Position numbers and translations under genes: made by a program. Shown in pieces: positions 1 to 20,690 of a stretch of DNA of 64,000 bases. Numbering within the stretch: the stretch's first letter is position 1; every line of letters begins with the position of its first letter. Source of the DNA: Acanthornis magna (lineage: Eukaryota > Chordata > Aves > Passeriformes > Acanthizidae); the NCBI GenBank assembly GCA_036785705.1, contig JAWUZG010000036.1, forward strand, positions 10,783,501 to 10,847,500, read 5' to 3'. A model generated the notes under the pieces. It did not search any database. It saw only the letters and a program-made list of their open reading frames with translations, and had not been told where the DNA came from.

Positions 1-3000
1 TTTTGAAAAACAAATAAAAAATAATAAAGCTGTTGTGTAAAATGAGGCTAAAAAAGGGTTTTTTCCATCCTGTACTTTGCAGATATGTTTTGAGAAAGTT
101 TGCAGCTTTGCACAAAGGGGCTTCGCATATGAAGCTTGTGATTTGGAAAAGTACATTCTGCAATTGCAGTTGTGAAGTAAGCAGGTGATCAGCTTATTTG
201 AACTGTGTTGTAACTGAGATTCAAGATTTAAAAAGTCTTTTGTTTGCCTTTGGTCCATCTGCAGTTCCGATATTTGAATGATGCTAGAGGCTGATTAAGG
301 TATAAAACTACATTCTAGAATTATTTCAAAATTAATTATTTCAATAAAAGTAAAATACTCAGAAGACCATTTGGAAGTAAAAACACATGCACATCTACTT
401 TAATAAAAGTGTCTAATCTAACAGTGGACTTGCATAGAGTTAAATGCTTAAAGGCCTTTACTCTGTGGTCATTGATTGTGAAACCATTTTTGCTGCAGAA
501 GATAGTCTATTAAAAGTTACTTTTCTATTTCTCTGTTTTACCCTGCACACAGTCCCCCATTTTCCCCCACCCACTCACCCAGTCAAGACGCAGAAATACT
601 GCTTTGGGGAGGAAAAAGCCCTGTTTAACTTAAACAAGCAGATAATGTGAAATGTTGTATTTAAAGGTATAAATGACTCTGGAGATGGTGATAATCTTTC
701 TTACTTCATGTCCACCATGCTGGTCTGGCAGGGTATATATTTATATCGAAACATTATTTTGTTTGTTTCTAATTGAAATAATATGATGTTTTCTTCTTTA
801 TAGTTATGGCTGGTATTTGCATTTGGTCTTAATTACTTTACAAGCTCAGGTGTAATTACCAGTTTATGTAGTGATGTACATATTTTCAGTACTGCAAATT
901 TACTATATTTTGTCTGTATTTCTGTTTGGCAATTAAATCCCTCCTTAGCTGGAATGTCATAGCTCGATTCAGCCTGTAGTACTTGCTACAACTTGTTTTA
1001 TTAAGCAATTGTAGTTTGATGAAACTTGCAGTGGTTCAGAAAACCCAGTTGGCTGATGAGTGCTTTCTGTAAGAATGTCTGCAGACAGGAAGTTACTCCC
1101 TGTGATAGAGAAGCTTTCTATACTCTGACAGTCCAAGTAAAGAAATTGCCATCACCTTTAGCTGTCTTCTAAGAGCGATAAATATTGCAGTATTACTAAA
1201 TTCCAGTTGAAAATATTTCTGGTGTTCAGTTTAGAAAACTGCACATTTTGCAGGTAGCCCAGAACCCTGTATAAAGTGATAGATCGTTGTATCCATGAGG
1301 GCAGTTGCCCTCTCATCCCTATGCAGGTTTATTTTGGGTTTAGTCTAGGGTAGAGAATTTGGATTTCTTTGGTCTGAGACTCTTTCAGTGCATGTTAGTG
1401 CTCTGCTGGGTATTGGAAGGAGGAGTGTCTGTGATTGAGGTTACACAACCTTCTGAGTGACTGTTTTATCTGGGCTTCCTTCTTCAGCATTACTGTGCAG
1501 AGATCTCAAGGCTTCAATCTAGAGCACTTGGTCAAAGTATGTCTTTTTGAAAACTACGTAGCCTTTTTTAATTCTAATTTTTAAATTTCATTACATAGTA
1601 TTTCATTTTCTGTCAAAGAATAATGGTTTTGAAGAGCTTGCTGTAATGCTGCTCAGAACAAATTAAAGGGTTATCATTGTGCCATGTTTAGTTTTGATTC
1701 CAAAGTGTTATTCAACATCCAAATACTTACTTGGTTTTGGAAACCTAAATATGCAAGCCATGTTTCTAATCTGTTAGTAAGAATAAAAGTAAGTCAGTGA
1801 TACAGCCAAGTAATAAACAGGAGTAAGAAGTTTTTTGGAGCTATTTTTTTCAATAGTTTTGCTTTTTAAATGGTGGCATTTTTGTGTTCTCACAAAACAG
1901 TACCATTGTCTGAACCTTTTCTAGAACACCTGAGTTAGTATCCCATGTAACAAAATATTTCTGTAGATGACATGAATTCTTTTTGTCTTGTCAGGAATAG
2001 TGAATAAACAATTCCCTGTACAGTGCTTATTTTTCTGTCCATTCAAATGTGTCTTTCTGCATTTCTGTAGTAGCAAGTTGTAGATTTAAACCATAAACCC
2101 TAGCCTAAGTTCCTTGTTCAGACTTGAAAGCTGTTTCTAGTCATGAAGTTCTATCTGAATCATTTTATCAAGTCTGAAAGGAAAAGTTGTACTTTTCTGG
2201 AAAGCCTTGAACATCTTGGTCATGCTGCAAGCGAGCTTGGTGCTTCTTCAGTACTTCCTTGCTCTGCTCAGCTCATCAGTGATGGAGTCAGATGCTTTTC
2301 AAGTTCTTTATGTCATGTTTGTGAGGTATCTTTGAAATACTTTCTTGTTGGTTTTCTCAGACTGGCAAAGTTTGCCTGTGTTACGTGTGGACAATGGAAC
2401 ATGTAGAGAGCATGTGTTGTTCAGGTCCAGAGTTTTAGTATGCCATTTAGTATGCCGTCTTGCGTTGTGAAACACACACTGTAGGGAAGCTGCTTAGTAT
2501 CTTATGTATCTTTTTTGGCATACTCAGTTCTACTTACTCCAGGTTTAAAGCAAAAGAAAGTCTTTGCTGATGGGAGAATAACTTTTATCCTATTACCTGT
2601 TAGCCTGAAAATTTGATTAACAAGAGAAAAGAAGCTGAGCTATAAGGAATTTCTGCAAAATGCTGGTAAGACATACCAAAAGACAGTATTTTTTTTAAGG
2701 TGTTTCAGTGATGTTGCAGATGGTTTTGAAAAATTATGACTGGTTAGTAATTTGAATTAAAATTTCTGTAATAGTTGATAGTTTTTCCTTAGTTCATTTT
2801 TTAGATGTGCACATAAATTCATGTATAAAAATAAGTAACTATTTTTCTACGTAGGCCAACATCTGTATAAATCATGTATTTGAAGTTTTCAATGAGTAGC
2901 ATGTTAACCAGGCAGAAGTCGTTTTAAGATAAATATTGTAGTTTGCACTGGTATTTTATTTTTTATTCTTCTGGTTTGTAGTTTTTCTAAGGACCGCATT

Positions 3001-5861
3001 TTTGTTGCCATGTTGACTCTATTTGAAAACATTCTTGGGTCAGCTCATTCTGTTTCTATTAAGTCAGGAATTGAATATCTTCTCTTTAATGTTTATTTCC
3101 AATACAAGTTCTTACTTTTTTACCACCATTTAGTAAACACAATTGTACATTGTACTCTCCTTCGATTTTTTTTTCCCCCAACAATAGAAAACTGAAAGAA
3201 AACATGTAGCGTATCTAGTTGAATTACTGAATTTATTTGATGATTGATTTCTCTCTATTGTATTAGAAACTATAAGACCACGATTTCTGTCCTATAAATA
3301 ATCTTAAAGTGTATAAAAGCCAAAGCACTAATTACAGGAATGAACTTCTAGAGAGAACAAGCTAAAACCAGATGTGAAGTAACACTATTATGTTCTAGCT
3401 ATGATTCAGCTTTTTTAGAGAGATTTTTAAAACCATTGATTTTAACTAGCCATGTAGATAAATGTAAAGAAACCCATTTTGTCCAATGGTATTGGGGTGT
3501 ATTTTATTGATAATATTGAAACAGTTGAAGCCCCATCAACCCTTCCCATACCCACCAGGAAGTAATGACTGTGCTACTGTTAGAAAAGAACCTTCTGAAA
3601 CACATTTAAGACTTAAAAGCTATATGCACTAATTAACAAAATACAGTGAACATTTAAGCTGTTAATAGCCGCAACATCCCTGATGCGTAGACCTTCAATA
3701 TGCTAACACTGCATAACAGTTCTCTATTGTGCATCTGTTTAATGAGGGTAACTGTGTCACTTCTTTTCTTGCTTCACTACCTGCTGTGTATGGAAATTAT
3801 GTACACTATTTAGCACTTTCTTTCTACTTTCAAAGTGCATGCATATTACATAGAAGCATTACATCCTGCATTAGGTTAAGGGACGGCTTTTAACAGGTCT
3901 GATTTGCTTGTAGTTTCTTAAGTGCAACTTTTCTTCTTCTAAAAGGCATGCACTAACAGGGATTTTTCTCTAAATTTGCATTTCTTGATTGGGGATTTGC
4001 TTCTGTTTTTCTCTCCTATGTCTCACACCACTTGTAACTGTATGGGCAAAGATCTGTTACAAAAATCACTTTCTCTATAAAGGAGATGTGAAGAATAGAG
4101 AACATGCATCACAATGAAGGCAGGCATTGGTTGAATTTCTTGATATTGTTCTTAGTAGTAGACCATACAGTAGTGTGACAGAACTGTCAAGCTCAACTTT
4201 AAAACACTACTTTTTGCCTTTTTTTTTCACCCTCACCTTTGATGGGTGCCTCTTTTTTAACAAACAAATAGTTTGCTATATTTTAAACCTTAAAGTTAAA
4301 TGCTGCTCCATAGCTACCATTCAATGGGGAATTAATTAATTGGTGGTTGGGAGGTGAAAGGAAAAGAGCACTAGAAAATGCATGATAGTGGAATTTAAAT
4401 GTTAGTATTCTTTGGTGTAGCTGCCTGCCCAGGGGCATTGTTAGTTAAAACTGAATGCACAATTAATGTTTCATACACTGTAGTGATTATCTTTCTTATG
4501 ACTTCATCATAGGAAATCTTACTAGAGTTACGAATTCCTAAGATTTTGCTGCATGTCCAAATGGGTAGTCAACAGCTCTGGCCTTAGAATATTTGCTGTC
4601 CAAGTTAGATTAGGAATTGACCAAGGTGTTCCTGCCTCACAGCAGCAATTGCACTGCCTATGTGTAAGTAGTTTCCCAGTTCCCTGCAGGCTCTGGATGT
4701 TTTGCTCCCTTGGGTCTTTTGAGCTTCAATGGGTAAGGGAGCTTTGAGAAAAAGCCATATATTTTACATCAGTTGGACCCCTTTCCGAAGGCTGAAGATC
4801 ATGAAACAAGTGGTACCTGAATTTGGGAACTCAACTGAGGCCTTATTTATAAATTTTCTTAATTGATACTTTAAAGGAAGCTTTGTAAGGTTTTCAGATG
4901 GGCATAAAGCAGATCATAATTTTTAATTTTCTTTTTCCTGACAGAAGTTACTGTTCTTCAGGAATTTACAAATTTCATTTAAGTCATATGCTTATGGTTT
5001 ATTTTGTAAATACACACAACTTCTAATGAATGTTAAAAGTAAAAACTTTATTTAAATGGCATCAGAAACACACAGAAATGTAGAAATTATTTCCAGTGCA
5101 CAAGATTAGCCTGAATTCTGGCTTTCACTTCATATATGAACACCTCATCCTTAATTGCTGGTTAAGGCTCTGGGTATCCGTGATCAAAACTGCATTTTGT
5201 AGACTATAAGCTCAAGAGTCATCAGTAATGAATAATTCACCAAGATACTATTGAAATACTGTGTTTAGCTTTGTAGGACAATCTGCTTACTGTGACTTAT
5301 GCTAGGATTATATTATAAATAATCAGAACTGCAAACTGAATAAATTAAGTTTGCAAAACATGCCACCACTGAACTACAAGTAAACTACAATGTGCTATTT
5401 ATTTAATAGTATATACAAAATTGAACTAACCAGGGGAATAGGTACAAAGTTCTCTATCCTAGGTAGCGTCTAGCTGCTATTACTTCTGTCTGCTTTCCTT
5501 CGAATCTCTTCCCTACTTATTCTGTTGCTTTCCACTGAGAAATAGTATCTGTATGAGCAGTTGCCTGTGGTAGTCCAGCAGTGAAGTGTTGCCACAATGT
5601 AAATTATTCTAAGATAAATCAGATTGTTTCAATTATTTGGTTATCCTTTTTATTTTTCTAAATGCATGTAAACTAAGACTGCCTCTTCTTTGATTTGAAA
5701 GTCTGTAATCTAAAAACATGGCTGTAGTCTTATTCTTCCCTAATTGATTTTCTTACACGTTTTTTAATCTGACCATTGTGAATTTCTTGTAGAGTGCTTG
5801 AAATTTGTGCACTGTAAAAAACTGTATTTTTAAAAGGTCTCAAAAAGACTCAGCCACTTGC

Positions 5862-5874
5862 GTGTGTGTGTGTG
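5862..5874. repeat. Short (GT)n tract
   Basis: Six GT dinucleotides and a final G in NDUFS4 intron 2. It is short and probably of low variability. Confidence 0.85.
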
Positions 5875-8391
5875 CAAGCAAAAGATTTGCTTACATATGC
5901 TTTGGATGAGTTCTAGAAAGTGTATTTTCTCTAAATATTGTTGGATTACAAGGAAAAGTAATTTGCAAGATCTTCTATAATTCAGACTTTTTTCCACCTT
6001 GTTCAAAATAATCATGCTGTTTATCATCTCATCAGTTTGAAGAGCATCACGTCTACACTGAAGTCTCTTACGAGTACTAGTACTCATGTATGAGTAAATT
6101 AATCTACATTTATGAAATATACTCTTGGCCCCTGACTGCCCCAGTTTTTCTCAATTTAATAATGATTTTCTTAATTTCAGATATATGGAGAAACCAAAGT
6201 TTAAATCCAGCTATTTGATTTCCTTCTTTTTAATTTCTTTTTATTTACGCAGACAATATCTACAGAGCTAAGACATACTGTTACAGGAAAAAAAATACAG
6301 TATTAATAAATAATACACTTTTGTTGCTTATCATTGTTTCTCAGCAGAAAAATGATACTGAACATGAAATATCTGTCTGTGCTGAAAATTGGACTTAGGT
6401 GTTTCAACTGTTTCATTTTTAAATTTTTAAAATGTTTACTTGTCCATCAGAATGCAGGCTAAATGGTAAGTATTTTTTGCATGTGTGTCAAGAAAAAAGC
6501 CTCTCTGTTTTGAGTCTCGTAAGGGTACTGAGAGGTGCAAAATCATGGATTTTCGTTTTTCTTCTCAGTGTTGTAGTTAACTAACAAAAGCACAAGTCAG
6601 CAGCTTTTACCTTAACTTGCCAGTAATCACTTTTCTGTGACTTTTGGAGGAGATGTGAATAGAAAATGTGAAGACTTTAAGTGACGTGTTTCAAAGATGT
6701 GAAAGAAGGGCTGGTGAGGAGGATGTTTTCTACTTACTACTGTGAAATCACATTCCAGTCATTATTCCTGTTTCCTCTTTCCTTCTGTTTGTCTCAAATC
6801 ACAAATTTGAAGAGGTGTTGGTTTAATGGTGTGTGGAATGTGTTATGCCGTTTCATTTGTAGTATCACATACAAGCAAGTATAGAATAATATTAGGCATG
6901 TAAAATACTGGGAAAGTGTATAGAGCCTTTGCAGCAGGACAGCAGGGAAGTTCTCAAGGACTTTTTGCAACTTCAGTGAATGCTCAGACATCATGGTTGC
7001 TACAGTATTGCCTCAGCTGTGAAATACAAACTGATGGATGGAAATGGTGAAGCTACCAATGCTTGTTCTGGATGCTGACACTTCCTTTGCATAATGGCAG
7101 GCAGCAATCTAAAAAGTATTGTAGTGGGCTTAGGTTGATTTCAGTAATGTGATGATTTCTGCTTCTGGTAGACCTTTTCTCCATTTTCAGTTTCTCTTTA
7201 GTTTTTTACAAAACTACTTGTGAAAAGAGATTTCCTTTAAATGGGAGCTTTCATGAAATCTTTGTTGTTACTGAATTCTGTTTTCTTTTTAGAATGTTCG
7301 ATTTTCTTTTTAAAAATACAGTTCTTTAGGAGATTTTTCAGCTTCTTTATTAATCATTCTGCAGGATGGCTACATGAGAGAATGTGTTATGAGTAATACC
7401 ATGTTGTTCACCGTTTACTGTGATAATGCAAAATGATTGTGAAGCCTGAAAGAAAACTGTATCCTGTGTGATACAAAGTTTCCTAAGGGCAAATATGCTT
7501 TTTCCCCTTGTTTTGTCTGTAGCTGTTAGATTAATGTTGTCTGACCATGTTTGGTTCATTCTGCTCCATTTTTCCACTTGCAATTTACATAGAAGATTCT
7601 GTTCTCTTGCATTCCCTTCAAAAATACTGTATTGAAATGCAGAAATGTAAATGTTCTGATCCTGACTTACAGTTAAGCAGCTGAGCACATTAAATAAAAA
7701 AACTCTTTTCACAGCAGCTACTTTGTGGGTATTACGCAAGATGTTCTGTGCTTTGATATAACAACTTCTAAATAAAGTGAATTGCAACATGAATTTATAG
7801 CAAAACTTTACGTACATAGTCTGGTAAAACATGTTGGAGGTGGGGAAGAGAGCAAGCTGTTGTAAACTCCTATAAAGTACAGAAAACTTCTACTTTCTCT
7901 CCATTCTAACAAGTGTAAAACTATTGAGGTTAAGTAGGTGGGGCAACCGGAAGTAATTGCTAAGGCCAGTGGCATTTTTGTGGTTTAATAAAGGCAGAAG
8001 CTAATTATTCAGTTTTTATTTAAGTGAAATGATGCCAAAAAGGAGGTTCCTGCAGAGCAGCTGCACTCCTTCAGTGTTACCCTAATTTACCACAGACACA
8101 ACTGTCACAAATAGAACTTTTAAACTTGATATATAGCCACGAAAGTAAGGAGCCCTTTGTCTGGAATGCATGCAGAAGAACTCCTTTATACAAATCAACC
8201 GGCAGATGACGGACAATGATGAAAATTTGATTCTTTGAAGTCATAATGGTCATTGAAATGTGTGAAATTCTGGTATTGAAAAGAGAGCGGCTAGCAAGAC
8301 TCTAAATCCTGGGTGGTTGCTGGAAGCTTGCTGGGAGGTTTTTCTGTGTTTTGACATCAACTTCCCATTGCTTGTTCCCTGTTTCCTTTAT

Positions 8392-8416
8392 AAAAAAAAA
8401 AAAAAGAAAAAAAAAG
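8392..8416. repeat. A-rich tract
   Basis: A run of about 14 A's, one G and then nine A's, followed by a G-rich stretch, in NDUFS4 intron 2. No retroposed body was recognised upstream. Confidence 0.85.
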
Positions 8417-11400
8417 AGGGGGGAGTGCTAAACTGTAGGTAGTTAATAGTGGTTATGTACAGTTTCTGTCTTTGTGGTGAAAGAAATGCCATAGAAGGAA
8501 CATGACACCTTTATGTACACCTGACCCATCTATTGAAAACCATTTGTTTTCAGAGCTACTTCCAATCATTTTGTCTCTTTCCTATTAATTAGAGAGTTCC
8601 ATTTCTTTCCATTCCCCTTTGGAGTTTGTGCTATTAGTGGAGTACTTAAAAGAAGAAAATTCTCTTTTCCTTTAAAAGTCATCTTCATGCTGAATAGTGC
8701 TTTCATTGACACTGCCTATGTGAATCAGTTTGTCTCCTTGCTGCATAGCACATTTCGTTTCTTATTACCCTTTCCAGAACAGCTTTAGCAGGCTTTCCAC
8801 CATGACAAACCTTCTTAAATAATGTAAGTTATAATTTTAAAAAAAACGTAGCTTTGTAAGGAATGTTATGTGATGTCTGCTGTTTAAAAAATGTTTTGTC
8901 TCTTTCAGCTTATTCCAAGAAGAGACAAAATGCCTCAAAATTGGTATTTAAATTTTCTTGAGTTATAAAAAAGCCAGAGTTTACTATTCAAATAATATAT
9001 ATATTAAGAAAAACAGAAAGTCAGATTGCACCTTTTAGATGGCAGCCTGTTTTAAAAATGTGAAACAGGGTTATTAATTTTTAGTAAAGAAAACCTATAC
9101 AGTTCAAATCTCAAGTCTTTTATATTGTCATGTAATATCTTTAAGATTTTGAATGCTGAACACCTCACTAGTATCTTAATATGCTAATACAGCAAAATTC
9201 ATTAAGGAACACTTTAAAAAAAAGATAGTAATGTGAAACCAGCTGTCAAAAATATCTTTGTTTTGGAAAGTTGGTTCACAGGTAGTTTCAATGAGAACTT
9301 GAACTCAGAACAAAGCACTGAAGACCCAGTAAAGAGTTCAACCCAATGCAGCATAGTTCTTTTCAAGTATTATATTGTTTTAATGGCATCTTGGAGCGGG
9401 AGCTTTAGCCCATTGAAATGTCGCTTAAAGGACAGGTTCTTCTGTCACTAGCTGGAGCTGTGTGGATGAAATGATCACAATAGAGTGTTGTAATGCATTT
9501 TAAAAGTGTGAGAAATCAGTTTGTCTAGACTAAGAGTGCGCCTACAGGGAATAGGAATCTTAGAGCTTCTGTGCTCTTTAGGTGTCAAGTATGTGATAGA
9601 TGCCAAGCCTTTTTATTCCATATCTTTGGCAACAGCTCAGCTATGCTACAGTACCTTACATGTCTACAGCAAGCAAAATCAGTGATTTTATGTCAGGACA
9701 ACTTGAGCTTCAGCAACCAGAAACTCATTGTCCTAACAACTGTCTGTTCAATTGCCAGCTTTTAAAATGGGGAAGATATCAATAAATGATTGCTAGATTC
9801 CCAGAAGGCATGGAAGCTCTAGCTATAATGAATCTAAGTATGGAGAGCTAGCAACACCATGTAGATATTTCAGTTTTGGTAAGCAGGCAGGTTTTAATTT
9901 TCAGTTTGAAAATATTTTTATGGGATTAATCCTATATTACTAATGAAATAACCTTGATTTAGAGCCAACTGAGTGCCCAAAAAAACATGGCTTGAAGGGT
10001 TTGTCTGGGGTTTTGGTTTTACTTTCATCCAGATAAACAAGTCTAGGCATTTCTTTACTATGGTTACCTCATAAATACAGCATTTGTTGGTTTTAACCCT
10101 CCTTTTATATTGTGTTCTGTAGGCACTGTGTAATATTTTTATGATTCTCTGTTAATCTTCAAAAGAGAAAATAATTTGTCCATAACGTAATTTAACATAG
10201 TATCTTTCTTTTAGTAGTTCCAGATTATTCTGGAAGAATTCAAAAACTTCTAAATCTGAAGCATAAAATTCTTAATGGACTTACGAGTTGCTGAGAATAA
10301 TAATAGTAAAAAAAGATAATAATTTTGAGCTATTTTGAAGTTTACATATCTGAAAGTATTTGATGGTAACAACCCCAGCATTTTTGCACATAACATATTG
10401 TTTGAGAGCACACAATAAAGGAAAAAGGAATTTTTTGTGAATATTGTGAGTAGAGCAAAAAGGAAATTTTTAGTGAATATTACTACATTTTCTCAGGTTT
10501 GTTAAATACAGAAATAAAGGCTAATATTTCAGGCTATTCATGTAAATAAGCAAGCTGAAACATTGAATCCCCACTAAACTTTATTGCGGGTAAAACCCGC
10601 TTTTTGTTAAACAAAGCACCTTGCCAATTCAAATCAGAAAAATTGTAAGCAAATTCCTTCTAGAACTGTGGTTTGAGCTTCAGCAGTGAGAAATGCCAGT
10701 CTGTCAGAAGGTATTTTACATAGGTTTTGTAACATTCCAGTGGCTGGTACTACTCCTCTTTCCTATCACTGCTAGACTCATATTAAAAATAAGCTTGACT
10801 TGGTCCAATTGAAAGCATTTATAATGGAATTGTTAAGATACTTTGACAGTTTCTTGTGGTGGTTTGGGTAGAAATGTCAGAAGTTGGAAAGCCAGTGTGC
10901 ATGCTTGTTTGTTGCCCCTGCTGTCCTAATTGCAAATGCAAGTCCAATGCTTTAAACTTCCTCCCTTTTATAATTTTGAGGGTCTGATTTCCCAAAATTT
11001 ATTTTCTGAAGTAAAATTGAAAATGAGAACTGCCACATTTCAAAGGGTGGTCTCATAACTGCATCAGGAAGTTTTAAGTGTTCCACAAAGCAAAATCCCA
11101 TAAAGTTAGTAGGTACACTTACATAAAACCACACTGTTCTATTTAAACTTTTTTCCCATTTCATTCAAGTCATGGCAATACTGTCAAGATGAGTTCAGTA
11201 TGCCCAAGGTTTTGCTGCAGTTTTCTGGACTTTTACCAGTTTACTACTTGTTCCTGGAGAAAGAGAAAGGGAGGGGAGGGCAGGGAAGGGAGACTGAGGA
11301 GCTCCCACTGGCCTTTTAAGTATGTAAGGAACAGGAGTAGTTTAGCCCCCTTAGAGATGGATTTGATGTTTGATTTCACTCTTTACTAGGGTGAACTGAC

Positions 11401-12545
11401 AGGTTAATTTTATATAATTACTGTTTAGTTTTTAGCGAAAATGTTCACTTTAATTATATCAGATGCTGCTGAGGGTAATTTTTCACAGCAATTCTTGTGA
11501 GGTTTTTCCCTATCTTGTGCTTTGTTAAAGTCGGTTAATATTTTTAGGCTGGTTTGAAGGATTTATCTTTGTTAGGTTTATTTGGGGAGTGCCTCAACAA
11601 GGTTCATCCCTCCCGAGTAGAGGAGGGCATGCTACTACTGATTATATACAATGTTGCAAAGCTTTTTCTTTGAAGGTTGCAATCTCCGAAATCATTTTGT
11701 CCTTCACAAATACACCAAAGAATGTTACCACCATCTAATGTCCCTCTCTTGATCTTGAACATCAGCAGAAGAACTGACTGTTAAATGCTGATGGTCATAG
11801 CTTGAAACATGAAGAGGGGGGTCAGCTTTATGTTATAACTAATGGCTAGAGAAATAAGACAGCTGAATTCTAGTACCTGCTCTGCAGTCTCAAACAATCA
11901 GTAGAATACTGTACAAAAGATATTACCTTCTGCCTTTTCCTTAATGCTAAGCATAGCTTCTTGAGTCAGTATAGGGGCTGGTGTCTCTTAACTATATACA
12001 GAGTTAAGCACAAGGGAAAGCACTTACACTGCAGCACATATTTTGCTGGCAAGTATTTTGGTGAATAGTCCTGTTCATAAGAAGTTTGGGCTCCTAATGG
12101 TAGTGTAAAATTTTGGAATTTGTCCATGTTTCAGTCTGTATTCTAATATCTTCCTGAAGGAAGAAAGAGTTTGCACATTTCCACATAAGCTTTAGCTGGT
12201 GCACGTTGAAGCAGTTCTGACTTTGCAGCTGTGGGCAGAGAAGGATTGGGGGAAATATCCTGTCCCTTCTCTGGCATTAGCTGTTCTGTAGATGGGAGAT
12301 GAGCAGGTTCAGGTAACTGATCCAAGCAAATCCTAATTCAGCCAAGGGAAGCAGAATGATAGCAGCCACAACATGTATCACCTTCAATTGTATTCAGCTG
12401 AAATAATAATCTACTTTTCTAAATTCTTTTCCAGTTTTTGTAACTCTAAAAACAAAGCATGAAATTATGTAAAAAGCATAAGCAATATTATTTTACAAGC
12501 ATCTTACAAATCATTTTTTAACAAGTTGCGTTATGTTTTTCTTAG

Positions 12546-20474
<7,929 letters not shown>

Positions 20475-20578
20475 GCTGGAGTTATGATGTTGAAGAGAAG
20501 AAGATTCCAAAACCTAAATCCAAGTCTTATGCTCTAAATTTTTCTTGGAACAAAAGAACAAGAGTGTCTACAAAATAG
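20475..20578 (+). CDS. NDUFS4: NDUFS4 terminal coding exon 5 with stop codon
   Basis: This exon finishes the split Gly codon and encodes 33 residues, [18 protein letters not shown] then [15 protein letters not shown], ending at TAG (20576-20578). The acceptor is a pyrimidine-rich tract ending cctctag. The coding length of 104 nt matches human exon 5 (c.425-528). The three exons together give 116 residues, exactly the human residues 60-175. The basic tail RTRVSTK keeps the serine reported as a cAMP-dependent kinase site in mammalian NDUFS4. Residues AL replace the human GA in the SYGANF segment, the only non-conservative stretch in the exon. The reading frame is intact, so this looks like the functional gene and not a pseudogene; the presence of introns rules out a processed copy. 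Confidence 0.97.
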
Positions 20579-20690
20579 GTTGGCATTGGCTGTGTGACTG
20601 GGAATAAAGTCAGCTGTGCTATATTTATAGTCCATGTATAATACATCTCTTAATCTCCTAATAAATTTGACCTTTAAACTACAGATGCAT
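20579..20690 (+). terminator. NDUFS4: NDUFS4 3' UTR with two polyadenylation signals
   Basis: After the TAG stop there is a canonical AATAAA at 20603-20608 and another at 20660-20665. The second is followed within about 25 bases by GT-rich sequence (cttgtgatgt, then gtttttgatgtct) typical of a downstream cleavage element. The likely cleavage site is therefore near 20680-20690, giving a 3' UTR of about 100 nt, similar to the short UTR of mammalian NDUFS4. A third AATAAA at 20942-20947 could serve a longer minor transcript. The cleavage position is inferred, not seen directly. Confidence 0.75.

Larger units (their letters stand above)
1..12545 (+). other. NDUFS4: Partial intron 2 of NDUFS4
   Basis: This is AT-rich sequence ending in the acceptor of the 173-nt exon. 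I looked for the roughly 79-nt exon 2 (human QTRDTQLITVDEKL region) and did not find it, so the upstream exon should lie to the left of the window. I recognise no complete transposon here. The region holds a short (TG)n tract at 5862-5874, an A-rich tract at 8392-8416, a 14-bp perfect palindrome at 6072-6085 and a hairpin followed by T's at 10586-10605. Open frames here (for example 7350-7832 on the minus strand, 160 codons) have no recognisable domain and I treat them as chance. Confidence 0.85.

Noticed and set aside
6072..6085. 14-base perfect palindrome gagtactagtactc
   Set aside because: Palindromes of this length are expected occasionally in 64 kb, and nothing nearby supports a functional site.
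7350..7832. 160-codon minus-strand frame inside NDUFS4 intron 2
   Set aside because: No recognisable domain, composition like surrounding intron, and no splice or promoter features that would make it an antisense gene.
1..12545. NDUFS4 exon 2 or exon 1
   Set aside because: I looked for a roughly 79-nt exon encoding the segment before DITTL and for a mitochondrial presequence exon; no candidate with proper splice sites and phase was found, so they are taken to lie upstream.
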